64,000 nucleotides of DNA from Chloroflexota bacterium (lineage in GTDB: Bacteria > Chloroflexota > Dehalococcoidia > Lucifugimonadales > SAR202-VII-2): the NCBI GenBank assembly GCA_003228115.1, contig QEVV01000001.1, positions 372,001 through 436,000 on the forward strand. The letters are read 5' to 3'. Shown piece by piece: positions 25,532 through 34,715 of the stretch. Each line of letters begins with the position of its first letter. Within the stretch, counting starts at the first letter, position 1. A program made the translations under genes and the position numbers. The notes under the pieces are model-generated. The model did no database searches. It was not told the origin of the DNA and was given only the letters and a program-made list of their open reading frames with translations.

Positions 25532-28219
25532 CTACCCTTCCTTGAGAATCCTCCGCAGGACCGTCTGGAGGACGCCGCCGTTGCGGTAGTACTCCACCTC
25601 CACCGGCGTATCGATGCGGACGGTTGCTGTGAAGGCCTTTTCGGAGCCATCGTCGCTGCGGGCGGTGACTTGCACATCAGAAGCTGGCTTTAGATCACCG
25701 GCGACGCCTGTGATACTGTAGGTTTCCTTGCCGGTTAGGCCCAGGGACTCAGCATTTTGGCCGTCCTTGAACTGGAGCGGCAGCACTCCCATGCCGATGA
25801 GGTTGCTGCGGTGGATGCGCTCGAAGGACTCCACGATGGCGGCCTTGATGCCTAGCAACGCCGGCCCCTTGGCGGCCCAGTCCCGGGAGCTTCCCGACCC
25901 GTACTCCTTGCCCCCAATCGCAATCGTCGGAATGCCGTCTGCCTGGTACTGCTGCGCTGCCTCGAAGATGCTGGTCTCTTCGCCGTCAGGCAGATGGAGC
26001 GTCCAGTCGCCTTCTTTCTCTGGCGTTAGCTTGTTGCGCAGGCGGACGTTGCCAAAGGTGCCGCGGATCATTACGTCATGGTGGCCCCGGCGAGCGCCAT
26101 AGGTGTTGAAGTCCCTCTGCTGCACTCCCCTGCCCACCAAATACTGGCCAGCGGGGCGGGGCGCCGGAATAGAACCCGCGGGGGATATGTGGTCGGTTGT
26201 CACTGAATCGCCAAGCATTACGAGGACGCGAGCGCCGGTAATGTCTTGGAGGTCACCTGGCTCGGCGGCCATGTCCTGGAAAAACGGGACTTCTTCGATG
26301 TACGTCGACTCGGGGTCCCAATCGTAGAGTTCACCTTCGGGTACGGACATCGTGCGCCACTGCTCCGGGCCCGTGAACACATCGGCATAGCGACGGCGGA
26401 ACATCTCGGGGGTCAGCGTCCCCGCGATGGTGTCCCGGATTTCCTTCTGCGACGGCCAGACGTCCCGCAGATAGACCGGCTGCCCGTCCGAGCCTATGCC
26501 CAGAGCATCGTTGGTCAGGTCAATGTTTACCGTGCCTGCTAGGGCGAAGGCGACGACCAGCATTGGCGACGCCAAGTAGTTAGCCTTCACCTCGGGGTGT
26601 ACTCGCCCCTCGAAGTTACGGTTGCCGCTAAGTACCGCCGCCGCAACGAGGTCATTGTCCCGTATGGTCTGTGATAGGTTGCCCGCCAGCGGTCCGCTGT
26701 TTCCGATGCAGGTCGTGCAGCCATAACCAACCAAGTGGAAATCCAATGCTTCCATGTAGGGCGTGAGCCCCGCAGCCTCCATGTATTCCGTGACCACCTG
26801 GGAACCGGGGGCAATGCTCGTCTTAACCCACGGCTTGCGAGTGAGACCCTTTTCGACAGCGCTCTTGGCCAGGAGGCCAGCACCGACCATCACCGATGGA
26901 TTCGAGGTGTTGGTGCAACTCGTTATTGCAGCGATGACAATTGATCCGTCCTCCACCGCAACTTGCTGGCCATCTATTTCTACGTCGGCACGCTTCCGTC
27001 CGTCCCCGACTCTGTCAGTAAACGTGCCAACGAAGCTATCGCTCAGAGCTACCAGGGTAGTCTTGTCCTGCGGGCGGCGAGGACCTGCCAGGCTAGGCTC
27101 AACTTCACCCATATCGAGTGCCAAAACGTCGGTGTATTCGGGGTCAGGGGTGTCGTCCGTGCGGAACAGGCCCTGAGCCTTGGCGTACTGTTCCACACGC
27201 TCCACGACAGCGGCGTCTCTGCCGGTAGCCCTCAGGAACTCTATGGTGATGTCGTCGATGGGGAAGAAGCCGCAAGTGGCGCCATACTCAGGCGCCATGT
27301 TTGCCAGGGTGGCCTTGTCAGGCAGGGGCAATTGAGACAACCCAGGCCCGAAGAACTCCACAAACTTGTTGACCACGCCGTGCTTGCGCAGAATCTGCGT
27401 CACTGTGAGCACAAGGTCGGTTGCGGTCACGCCCTCCCGCATTGCGCCCGTCAGCTTGAACCCAACGACTTCTGGAAGCTGCATGTAGTAAGGCTGGGCC
27501 AGCAGTACGGCCTCTGCTTCAATGCCGCCGACGCCCCATCCAAGGACGCTTAGGCCGTTGATCATGGTCGTGTGGGAGTCTAGGCCGACCACCGTATCGG
27601 GAAACGCCTGGGTCTCGCCGTTCACCTCTCGGGTAGCCACCACACTGGCCAGATACTCCAGGTTTACCTGATGCACGATGCCGGTCCCAGGCGGCACCAC
27701 TCGAAAGTTCTCGAACGAGTCCTGCGCCCACCGCAGAAAAGCATACCGCTCCATGTTGCGCTCGAACTCACGGTCCACATTCTGTTGAAAGGCCGAGCCG
27801 CTGCCAAAGGAGTCCACCTGTACAGAGTGGTCGATCACGAGGTCAACGGGCACCGAAGGGTTCACCTTTCCAGGGTCGCCCCCCTGCCGAGCAATGGCTG
27901 AACGCATTGCAGCGAGGTCAACCACGGCAGGAACGCCTGTGAAATCCTGCATCAGCACGCGGGACGGCATGAAGGGGAATTCTCGCTTAGGAGGGGACTT
28001 CGGGTCCCAATTGGCCACCATGTGAACGTCTTCTTCAGTCACCAAGTAGCCATCGATATTACGCAGGGCGTTTTCCAACAGCACACGTAGGGAAAAGGGC
28101 AGGCGGGACAGCTTCACGAGACCTGCCGCCTCAAGGGTTGGAAGGCTGTAGTAGGTTAGCAACTCGCTGGAGGTCTGAAGTGTGGCGCGTGCAGCGTCAC
28201 GCAGGTTCTGGGTAGTCAT
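25532..28219 (-). CDS. acnA: Aconitate hydratase, AcnA type
   Basis: Citric-acid-cycle enzyme converting citrate to isocitrate through a [4Fe-4S] cluster. 895 residues, the full length of AcnA/IRP-type aconitases. Recognisable blocks: [42 protein letters not shown], the cluster Cys in [15 protein letters not shown] and [13 protein letters not shown], and the C-terminal swivel domain with [16 protein letters not shown] lies 7 nt before the ATG. It follows the pyr operon on the same strand with about 120 bp between, and is convergent to the subtilase. Confidence 0.97.
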   Translation of the reverse strand: MTTQNLRDAARATLQTSSELLTYYSLPTLEAAGLVKLSRLPFSLRVLLENALRNIDGYLVTEEDVHMVANWDPKSPPKREFPFMPSRVLMQDFTGVPAVVDLAAMRSAIARQGGDPGKVNPSVPVDLVIDHSVQVDSFGSGSAFQQNVDREFERNMERYAFLRWAQDSFENFRVVPPGTGIVHQVNLEYLASVVATREVNGETQAFPDTVVGLDSHTTMINGLSVLGWGVGGIEAEAVLLAQPYYMQLPEVVGFKLTGAMREGVTATDLVLTVTQILRKHGVVNKFVEFFGPGLSQLPLPDKATLANMAPEYGATCGFFPIDDITIEFLRATGRDAAVVERVEQYAKAQGLFRTDDTPDPEYTDVLALDMGEVEPSLAGPRRPQDKTTLVALSDSFVGTFTDRVGDGRKRADVEIDGQQVAVEDGSIVIAAITSCTNTSNPSVMVGAGLLAKSAVEKGLTRKPWVKTSIAPGSQVVTEYMEAAGLTPYMEALDFHLVGYGCTTCIGNSGPLAGNLSQTIRDNDLVAAAVLSGNRNFEGRVHPEVKANYLASPMLVVAFALAGTVNIDLTNDALGIGSDGQPVYLRDVWPSQKEIRDTIAGTLTPEMFRRRYADVFTGPEQWRTMSVPEGELYDWDPESTYIEEVPFFQDMAAEPGDLQDITGARVLVMLGDSVTTDHISPAGSIPAPRPAGQYLVGRGVQQRDFNTYGARRGHHDVMIRGTFGNVRLRNKLTPEKEGDWTLHLPDGEETSIFEAAQQYQADGIPTIAIGGKEYGSGSSRDWAAKGPALLGIKAAIVESFERIHRSNLIGMGVLPLQFKDGQNAESLGLTGKETYSITGVAGDLKPASDVQVTARSDDGSEKAFTATVRIDTPVEVEYYRNGGVLQTVLRRILKEG

Positions 28220-28338
28220 GGGCGTAGCTCCGCTCGGAAGGGTTTCTCAAGGGTCACCAAACTATGCCATAGGGCAGGGAAGAGCCGCAACTTAAACCGA
28301 GAGGCCAGACGGCGTATCGAGGCCCCGTGCGGCTTGAG

Positions 28339-29901
28339 CTACGCTTCTCCGGTCTCTTGGGCAGGCAGTTGAGACCTAGCCTCAGGGTTCAACACCCCAA
28401 TGAACGGCAGGTTTCGATACATCTCCTTGTAGTCCAGTCCATACCCGACTACAAATTCGTCCGGGATCTCGAAGCCGACATACTTCAGTGGCGCTTCCAC
28501 AAGGCGGCGCACCCGCTTGTCCAAGAGGGTGCATATCTCCAAACTCGCCGGGTTCCGGCTCTTGAGGTACTGAACGATGTAATTGAGCGTCATTCCTGTA
28601 TCGACGATGTCCTCAACCAGAATGACGTGTTCACCAGTGATATCTGCATCCAGGTCTTTGGTGATACGCACGCCAGGCCTACTGCCGCCCACAAAGGGAG
28701 AAATGGCCATGAAATCAATGGCCAGCGGCAGCGAAATATCCCGCATGAGGTCAGCCATGAAACACATCACCCCACGCAATACGCCTATCAGAACGGGCCG
28801 GGTGCCTTCGTAATCTTGGGAGACCTGATAGGCGATTTCCCTAACCCGGTCCTGAATCTGGTTGGTGTTGAATAGCACCCGGTCGATGCCTCTAAGTTCC
28901 ACCTCTGCCAGCGGGCCCACACCGAACTTTGCCAGCAGCCGGTAGTAGTCACGGCGGTAGAGGAGTTTGATATTGATGTCTGGATAGAGTTCTCGAATGC
29001 GGCGCAGCTTGCGGTTCTTCTGCGTGACAAGGCCCTGCTTAAGCGTCGTTAGCTCTACATAAAGGTCGAGGTCCTTGAGATAGAAATCGGGCGTGAACAT
29101 CTCGTAGATGCGCTCACCCTCCCAACGAAGGGGGAACGACCGGGGTTCGTAGTCCCAAGCGAGGCCGTAATAGTCCAATATCCGGGCAAACTCGCGCTCG
29201 CTGGGATGGGCAACCTCGATGCGTTCGGCTGGGGCAAGATTGAGTTGATCGCCTGCCTGCTCGCCCCTGGCCTCACCGCGGCGCGACCTGGCGCTCTGCC
29301 TAGGGCGGGGCTGGGCCTCAGATAGCCCATTGTCACGGCCCCCGGTACTCTTGGGCTCCTTGGCTTCTTGCCTAGCTGGTGGAACTTCCGTGGTGTCGGC
29401 TGCCTGCTCGCGCTGACTGGCAGAGCGACGGCCGCGACGTCGCTTGGAGGATGCTGTTCCCTCCTCAGAAGACGTAGCTGGGGATGATGTCTCGGCCTGC
29501 TGGGCTTCTGTAGTCTCAGCGCCATCTTCCGTTTTGGGCTTTCGGCGGGAACGCCTGGCTGGCGGCTCCGCTGGCTCCGAAACCTGCTCGACGAGCTCGC
29601 CCTGTACGGGAATGATCCCTTCTGCTGGTTGAACCTTTCCACGGCGTCTGCGAGCGGGCTTGGGTTGACCTTCTGCGCCATCCCCTTCGGTAGGCTTAGT
29701 TTCGCCTTGAGAACCATCAACCGGGATGCTTCTGGATGAATGGCGTCCTCGCCTGCGAGAGCCTTGGCCTTGCGGGGCGGCCTCTTGCGCTGCTCCACCC
29801 AGATCCTTTGGCGATTGCTCTGCTGACGGACTCTCCCCGGCGGCATTCCCCGCTGGCCTTCTTCGTCTCCGACGGGGCCTTTCTTCATCTTGTTGGGTCA
29901 A
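28339..29901 (-). CDS. Disordered region + PD-(D/E)XK-like nuclease fold + hypoxanthine phosphoribosyltransferase
   Basis: 520-residue composite. Residues 1-230 are low-complexity with clusters of Arg (RRRRRR, ARRRRG, KRRRGRR) in a Gln/Glu/Pro/Ser background. Residues about 232-330 look like a restriction-endonuclease fold: helix Glu237, TPDFYL (Pro271, Asp272), then YVELT with Glu283, where the usual ExK Lys is Thr285 and Lys288 is nearby, followed by a Lys/Arg-rich helix. Residues 335-515 are an Hpt/HGPRT with VLIGVLRGVMCFMADL and the PRPP loop VILVEDIVDTGMTL. Start TTG with GGAGG 7 nt upstream; 40 bp after carB. The transferase would salvage hypoxanthine or guanine; what the nuclease-like and basic parts do is unknown. 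Confidence 0.85.
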   Translation of the reverse strand: MTQQDEERPRRRRRRPAGNAAGESPSAEQSPKDLGGAAQEAAPQGQGSRRRGRHSSRSIPVDGSQGETKPTEGDGAEGQPKPARRRRGKVQPAEGIIPVQGELVEQVSEPAEPPARRSRRKPKTEDGAETTEAQQAETSSPATSSEEGTASSKRRRGRRSASQREQAADTTEVPPARQEAKEPKSTGGRDNGLSEAQPRPRQSARSRRGEARGEQAGDQLNLAPAERIEVAHPSEREFARILDYYGLAWDYEPRSFPLRWEGERIYEMFTPDFYLKDLDLYVELTTLKQGLVTQKNRKLRRIRELYPDINIKLLYRRDYYRLLAKFGVGPLAEVELRGIDRVLFNTNQIQDRVREIAYQVSQDYEGTRPVLIGVLRGVMCFMADLMRDISLPLAIDFMAISPFVGGSRPGVRITKDLDADITGEHVILVEDIVDTGMTLNYIVQYLKSRNPASLEICTLLDKRVRRLVEAPLKYVGFEIPDEFVVGYGLDYKEMYRNLPFIGVLNPEARSQLPAQETGEA

Positions 29902-29941
29902 CCACTAACCTCCACATCCACGTTCCCCATCCTGATTATTA

Positions 29942-32900
29942 TCAATCGCTTCCATTTCTATAGTCACGCAAAGGGCGCACATTGTAGCCACCTGAGCCAT
30001 GCAGCAAGCTCTCCACCGCAGCCCGGGCCGTGTCCAGGGACGTGTAGCACGGAATGCGCCGTTCGACTGCCGCCCTTCTAATCCGAAAGCCATCCTGGAT
30101 GGGGCCTCTACCCCCTGAAATGGTATTTAGGACAGCATCCACGCTCTTGTCCTGAATAACGTCGACGACGTTTGGATGCCCCTCATCCAGCCGTTTCGTA
30201 ATCATCGTCACTGGCAATCCCAGGGCGTCCATCATTGACGCCGTGCCCTCCGTAGCGTAGACGCCGTAGCCCGATGAGATGATGTCCCGAATGAGCGAAA
30301 CCACCTCGGCTTTGTCCTTATCGGCGATGCTAATAAGTATGTTCCCATTGGGCGCGAGGTTTAGCCCGGAGGCAGTAAGGGCTTTAGCTAGAGCCGCCTT
30401 GTAGTCGTAGTCAATACCCATGACCTCGCCGGTCGATTTCATTTCTGGTCCAAGGTGATTGTCCACGCCTGCTAGCTTGGACATTGAAAACACTGGCGCT
30501 TTGACTGCGACGAGCTTTTGCCGCGGCCATAGGCCTGACCCGTACCCGAGGTCCTTAAGCTTCCCCCCTAGCATGGCCTGGGTAGCCAGGCGAACCATCG
30601 GTACCCCTGTCGCCTTCGAAATGAATGGGATAGTCCGGCTGGCCCGAGGATTCACCTCAAGAACGTATACCGTCGTTTCTAGTTGAGGGAATGCTTCATT
30701 GGGAGTCCGATAAGGCGGCCCGCCCAAGATTACATATTGAATATTCATCAGGCCTTTGATGCCAAGGCCCTTGCCGATACGCGCCGTATAGTCGGTAATC
30801 GTCTGGACTTCAATGTCACTGAGATTGAGGGCGGGATATATCGCTACGGAATCTCCACTGTGGACACCGGCCCGCTCCACGTGCTCCATGACTCCGGGAA
30901 TCAGCACTTCATCACCGTCGCACACCGCGTCGACCTCGACCTCCCGGCCTTCAAGGTATTTGTCGATCAGCACAGGGCGGCCACGTCCAATCTCGGCGGC
31001 GGCCGTCAGGTACCGGATCAGCTCTGTGGGAGTCTGCACGATCTCCATTGCCCGGCCTCCCAGCACGTAACTGGGACGCACCAACACTGGATAGCTGATG
31101 CGTTCAGCCACCTTGAGCGCTTCCTCAATGGATGTAACGCCGGCGCCAGGCGGCTGGGGAATACCGAGACCAGCCAGGAAGTCCTCAAAACGGCGTCTGT
31201 CCGAGGCGATATCGATAGCCTCAGCAGTGGAACCCAAGATGGGCATTCCCACCAGGTCCAAAGATTGGGACAGATCGATGGCCGTCTGCCCCCCGAACTG
31301 AACGACTGAGGCCGGATACTCCATGCCACCGGGATTCTCGACCCCTTCGTTCTCCAGAATGTCCCTCAGCGCCTCTTCATCCAAAGGCTCGAAGTAAAGA
31401 CGGTCGCTGCTGTCGAAATCTGTGGACACGGTCTCCGGATTAGAGTTGACCATGATGCTCTTGAACCCTGCCTCTTGGAGAGCCCAAGCCGCGTGTACGG
31501 AGCAGTAGTCGAACTCAATGCCCTGAGCGATACGGATGGGGCCGCTGCCGATAACCACCGCTTTGGGGCCTGGAAGCGGTGGGGCCTCATTTTCCTGCTC
31601 GTAGGTACTGTAAAAGTACGGGGTGACGGCCTCGAACTCAGCAGCGCAGGTATCGACCATCTTGTACACCGGGCGAATGCCCAACTCTTTGCGCAGTGTC
31701 CGAACCCGCTCAGGCAACATGTCAGCAAGCGTCGCAATTTGATCGTCGGAGAAGCCCAGGCGCTTGGACTTCCAAAGCAGTTGTGGCGTCAACTCCTCTG
31801 CCAACAAACGCCTCTCCATGGCAACGATTCTATCAGTTGCCCTAATAAACCAGGGGTCAATGCCGGTGAGGTCGACGAGAACTTGTTCTTCAACGCCATG
31901 ACGGAGGGCGGCAACGAGGGCCCACAAACGCAGGTCGTTGGGATAAAGAGGCAGATCCTCAGGGATGCGGAATCCTTCAGCCCTCCAGGAGGGGTCTTCC
32001 CACAACAACGACTTCCCTCCTACTTCCAATGACCGGACGGCCTTTTGGAGGGCGGCCTCAAAGTTTCGATCGATGGCCATTACCTCACCGGTGGCCTTCA
32101 TCTGCGTGCCAATGGTCCGATCGCCCGTGGCGAACTTGTCGAAGGGCCAGCGGGGGATCTTGACCACGCAGTAATCAAGCGCCGGTTCGAAGGCCGCTGT
32201 CGTTCTTTGAGTAACGGCGTTAGGAATTTCATCCAGCCGTTTGCCGACGGCTATCTTGGCGGCAACACGGGCAATCGGGTAGCCGGTGGCCTTGCTTGCG
32301 AGCGCCGAGGACCGGCTCACTCTGGGATTGACTTCAATGACGTGATAGGAACTCTCGGCTTCCCATTCGCCTGTCAGACTCTTCGACACCTCCAAGGAGG
32401 GGGCGAGAGAAAACTGGACGTTGCACCCACCCTCAATGCCCAACGCACGAATGATCTTCAGGCTGGCCGTACGCAGCATCTGGTACTCGCCGTCTGTCAG
32501 GGTCTGACTGGGGGCAACAACAATACTGTCACCCGTGTGGACGCCCATGGGATCCAGGTTTTCCATGTTGCAGACGGTGATGCAGTTGTCAGCCCCGTCC
32601 CGCATGACTTCGTACTCGATCTCCTTCCAACCCACCAGCGAACGTTCGATGAGAACTTGGCTGATAGGACTCAACGCCAGGCCGGAGCGCAACACCGTAT
32701 CAAACTCTTCCCAGGTGGTGACCAAACCGCCTCCCGTGCCGCCCAGTGTGTAGGCGGGGCGGAGAGCCAACGGAAGCCCCAAGCTCTGGCCAGCCTTCGT
32801 GCCTTCCTCCAAAGAGGTGGCGACGTAACTTTCCGGCACGGGCTCTCCGATTTCTTTCAGAAGGTCCCGGAAGAGCTCTCTGTCCTCAGCCGTGCGAATG

Positions 32901-33280
32901 GTCTGCAGCGGAGTTCCCAAAAGGCGGACGTTGTATCGGTCGAGGACCCCGGCATCTGCCAGATCGACCGCCAGGTTGAGGCCTGTCTGTCCACCGAGGG
33001 TCGGCAACAGCCCTTGTGGCCTCTCGCGAGCGATAATGCGCTCCACCACTTCCACGGTCAGCGGCTCAATATAGACGACGTCGGCAATATCCTCATCTGT
33101 CATGATGGTTGCGGGATTGGAATTGACCAAGACTGTGATGATGCCCTCCTCGCGGAGGGATTTGCACGCCTGAGTTCCGGCGTAGTCGAACTCGGCTGCC
33201 TGCCCAATGACGATAGGTCCAGACCCAATGACGAGAACTTTGGTGAGGGGCTCTGCTGTGTTTGGAGAAACTTCTGTCAA
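29942..33280 (-). CDS. carB: Carbamoyl-phosphate synthase large subunit
   Basis: Makes carbamoyl phosphate from bicarbonate, ATP and the ammonia supplied by CarA. 1112 residues: two homologous ATP-grasp halves, each opening with VIGSGP(I)xIxQxxEFDY (KVLVIGSGPIVIGQAAEFDY-like first copy; AVVIGSGPIRIAQGIEFDY second), an oligomerisation region between, and a C-terminal MGS-like regulatory domain. I choose TTG at 33280 because GAGGG lies 7 nt upstream; a TTG 33 nt earlier lacks a ribosome site. carB is separated from carA by vapBC and gdpD, which is unusual; normally the two are adjacent. Confidence 0.96.
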   Translation of the reverse strand: MTEVSPNTAEPLTKVLVIGSGPIVIGQAAEFDYAGTQACKSLREEGIITVLVNSNPATIMTDEDIADVVYIEPLTVEVVERIIARERPQGLLPTLGGQTGLNLAVDLADAGVLDRYNVRLLGTPLQTIRTAEDRELFRDLLKEIGEPVPESYVATSLEEGTKAGQSLGLPLALRPAYTLGGTGGGLVTTWEEFDTVLRSGLALSPISQVLIERSLVGWKEIEYEVMRDGADNCITVCNMENLDPMGVHTGDSIVVAPSQTLTDGEYQMLRTASLKIIRALGIEGGCNVQFSLAPSLEVSKSLTGEWEAESSYHVIEVNPRVSRSSALASKATGYPIARVAAKIAVGKRLDEIPNAVTQRTTAAFEPALDYCVVKIPRWPFDKFATGDRTIGTQMKATGEVMAIDRNFEAALQKAVRSLEVGGKSLLWEDPSWRAEGFRIPEDLPLYPNDLRLWALVAALRHGVEEQVLVDLTGIDPWFIRATDRIVAMERRLLAEELTPQLLWKSKRLGFSDDQIATLADMLPERVRTLRKELGIRPVYKMVDTCAAEFEAVTPYFYSTYEQENEAPPLPGPKAVVIGSGPIRIAQGIEFDYCSVHAAWALQEAGFKSIMVNSNPETVSTDFDSSDRLYFEPLDEEALRDILENEGVENPGGMEYPASVVQFGGQTAIDLSQSLDLVGMPILGSTAEAIDIASDRRRFEDFLAGLGIPQPPGAGVTSIEEALKVAERISYPVLVRPSYVLGGRAMEIVQTPTELIRYLTAAAEIGRGRPVLIDKYLEGREVEVDAVCDGDEVLIPGVMEHVERAGVHSGDSVAIYPALNLSDIEVQTITDYTARIGKGLGIKGLMNIQYVILGGPPYRTPNEAFPQLETTVYVLEVNPRASRTIPFISKATGVPMVRLATQAMLGGKLKDLGYGSGLWPRQKLVAVKAPVFSMSKLAGVDNHLGPEMKSTGEVMGIDYDYKAALAKALTASGLNLAPNGNILISIADKDKAEVVSLIRDIISSGYGVYATEGTASMMDALGLPVTMITKRLDEGHPNVVDVIQDKSVDAVLNTISGGRGPIQDGFRIRRAAVERRIPCYTSLDTARAAVESLLHGSGGYNVRPLRDYRNGSD

Positions 33281-33334
33281 GTGCAAACCCTCAGATGATC
33301 TTGGAATATGCAAACGTCAATACAAGGCCGCTCA

Positions 33335-34078
33335 TCACGATGCGCCGAGCTTCAAGGAGGCTAGTACCTCAACCCCTTTGGCCGGCCAGTTGACCGTGCA
33401 GCCGTCACAACCAGCCGAAATCACGCTACGCAGGTCGTCTTCCGTGTGGACGGCCCAAGTGCGTACCTGCAATCCCTTCTCGTGGGCCAGCGCCACCATC
33501 TCCGGCGTGATTGACGGAGCAGGCGGGGCGATAGCCCACGCTCCAAGCGACAACGTTTGCTCAATGGTCTCCGGCGTGAACTCAAGGGCCAGCCATCCCG
33601 ATTGATGCCCCGGCTCCAGTTTCAGCACCTCAGCAACCTGCTGTGGATGGAAGCTGATGAAGGAGACCCTGTCCAGCAATCCCCATGCCTTCACCAAACG
33701 AACGGCTTCTTGCGCGACCTGAGGGTCACCATTGGCCTTCATCTCCAGGTGCAAGACGGCACGTTGGCCATACCTTTCCAGCACTTCGGCGAGGGTTGGA
33801 ATACGAACTCCTGCAAAGCGTGAGTCGAACCACGAACCGACGTCCAGCCGCTGCAATTCCTCCAGCGTCTTCTCAGAGACCGGCCCGCCCCCGTCCGTAG
33901 TGCGCTCCACGGTGTCGTCGTGGATAACGACCAGAACGCCTCCCTTCGTGAGATGCAAGTCCATCTCCAACTCATTGACACCTTGCTCCAGCGCCAAGTC
34001 GAAGGAGGCGAAGGTGTTCTCCGGTGCATCGTCTGACGCGCCGCGATGGGCTATGAGCGTGAAGGATTGGGGAGTCAT
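33335..34078 (-). CDS. Glycerophosphodiester phosphodiesterase
   Basis: Hydrolyses deacylated phospholipids to glycerol 3-phosphate and an alcohol. 247 residues: catalytic HRGASDDAPENT (His and Glu), metal-binding ELEMDLHLT, and VVIHDDTVERTT with the second catalytic His. No signal peptide, so cytoplasmic. Its ATG overlaps the vapC stop (ATGA) and 54 bp separate it from carB, so it is read through from the pyr promoter together with the toxin-antitoxin pair. No clear link to pyrimidine synthesis. Confidence 0.93.
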   Translation of the reverse strand: MTPQSFTLIAHRGASDDAPENTFASFDLALEQGVNELEMDLHLTKGGVLVVIHDDTVERTTDGGGPVSEKTLEELQRLDVGSWFDSRFAGVRIPTLAEVLERYGQRAVLHLEMKANGDPQVAQEAVRLVKAWGLLDRVSFISFHPQQVAEVLKLEPGHQSGWLALEFTPETIEQTLSLGAWAIAPPAPSITPEMVALAHEKGLQVRTWAVHTEDDLRSVISAGCDGCTVNWPAKGVEVLASLKLGAS

Positions 34079-34461
34079 AGTTCTGCTCTATGCAGCAAGA
34101 GCCCCGGAATGCGCAAGAAGTGTTTGTCAAGGGTGTATACACCGTGCCCGTACTCCAAAGCCAAGGCCGCTATCGTCAGGTCTACAACGCCGACTGGGGA
34201 ACCCTCTCGGCGAAGCTGGTAGCTCAGCAGTCCCACCTCGGCCCAAGTTTCTCGGCTGGTCTCGGCGTACGGTAGCGCAGTCAGGTCAAAAAACAGTCGT
34301 TCGTATTCCTCTTGGCTTCGCGCTCCCTGGAGTATCTCGGCTAGGACCGGGCCCACCATGACCGCCTGTCCCGCCCGAATTAGCCGGGCTAGCTCCAAGT
34401 GCTCCAGCGAGTTCCGTGCCCTCATGAATTGAATCCATACGGAAGTATCGACGATGACCAT
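34075..34461 (-). CDS. vapC: VapC-type PIN-domain ribonuclease toxin
   Basis: 128-residue PIN-domain protein, toxin of a type II pair. The four acidic residues expected for metal binding are visible: Asp in VIVDTSVW, Glu in VLAEILQG, Asp in GVVDLTIAA and Asp in YTLDKHF. VapC toxins cut tRNA or rRNA. The ATG at 34461 starts 2 bp after the vapB stop, and the stop overlaps the gdpD start. It appears intact. Confidence 0.93.
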   Translation of the reverse strand: MVIVDTSVWIQFMRARNSLEHLELARLIRAGQAVMVGPVLAEILQGARSQEEYERLFFDLTALPYAETSRETWAEVGLLSYQLRREGSPVGVVDLTIAALALEYGHGVYTLDKHFLRIPGLLLHRAEL

Positions 34462-34463
34462 GA

Positions 34464-34664
34464 CTACCTGGGCTCCATGTGCCGCATCTCGTACCAACTA
34501 TCGTCCATATCAATGGTGCCAGCCAGAGTTAGCAAGTCATCAATCCGCTGCCGTCTGACGTACTCCGCCATAACTTTGTTGAGCGCCTTGCTCCGGCTCT
34601 TCTCCCCGGTCAGCTTCATTGCCTCTTCCAGGAGCTTTTCGTCGACATCAAGCGTGGTGCGCAT
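34464..34664 (-). CDS. vapB: VapB-type antitoxin
   Basis: 66 residues. The N-terminal MRTTLDVDEKLLEEAMKLTG is a ribbon-helix-helix DNA-binding domain of the DUF2191/VapB class; the C-terminal WYEMRHMEPR is the kind of tail that enters the VapC active site. GGAGAGG precedes the ATG. An array of ATGCAC half-sites directly upstream is a likely self-operator. The pair vapB-vapC is inserted between carA and gdpD-carB. Confidence 0.9.
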   Translation of the reverse strand: MRTTLDVDEKLLEEAMKLTGEKSRSKALNKVMAEYVRRQRIDDLLTLAGTIDMDDSWYEMRHMEPR

Positions 34665-34681
34665 AGTTGCCTCTCCAATTG

Positions 34682-34710
34682 ATGCACTTTACATGTGCAT
34701 TTTCATGCAC
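34682..34710 (-). promoter_or_regulatory. Likely VapB(C) operator: three ATGCAC half-sites
   Basis: ATGCAC at 34682-34687, its complement GTGCAT at 34695-34700, and ATGCAC at 34705-34710: two perfect inverted repeats with 7- and 4-nt spacers sharing the middle arm. It occupies the 51-bp gap between carA and vapB; TATGAT just upstream (34720-34715, minus strand) may be a -10 box. Binding by VapB is inference. Confidence 0.65.
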
Positions 34711-34715
34711 CACTA

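Noticed and set aside
32045-33298. 417-codon open frame on the plus strand opposite carB
   Set aside because: It is the reverse-strand shadow of carB, which has clear ATP-grasp motifs; the shadow shows no family resemblance.
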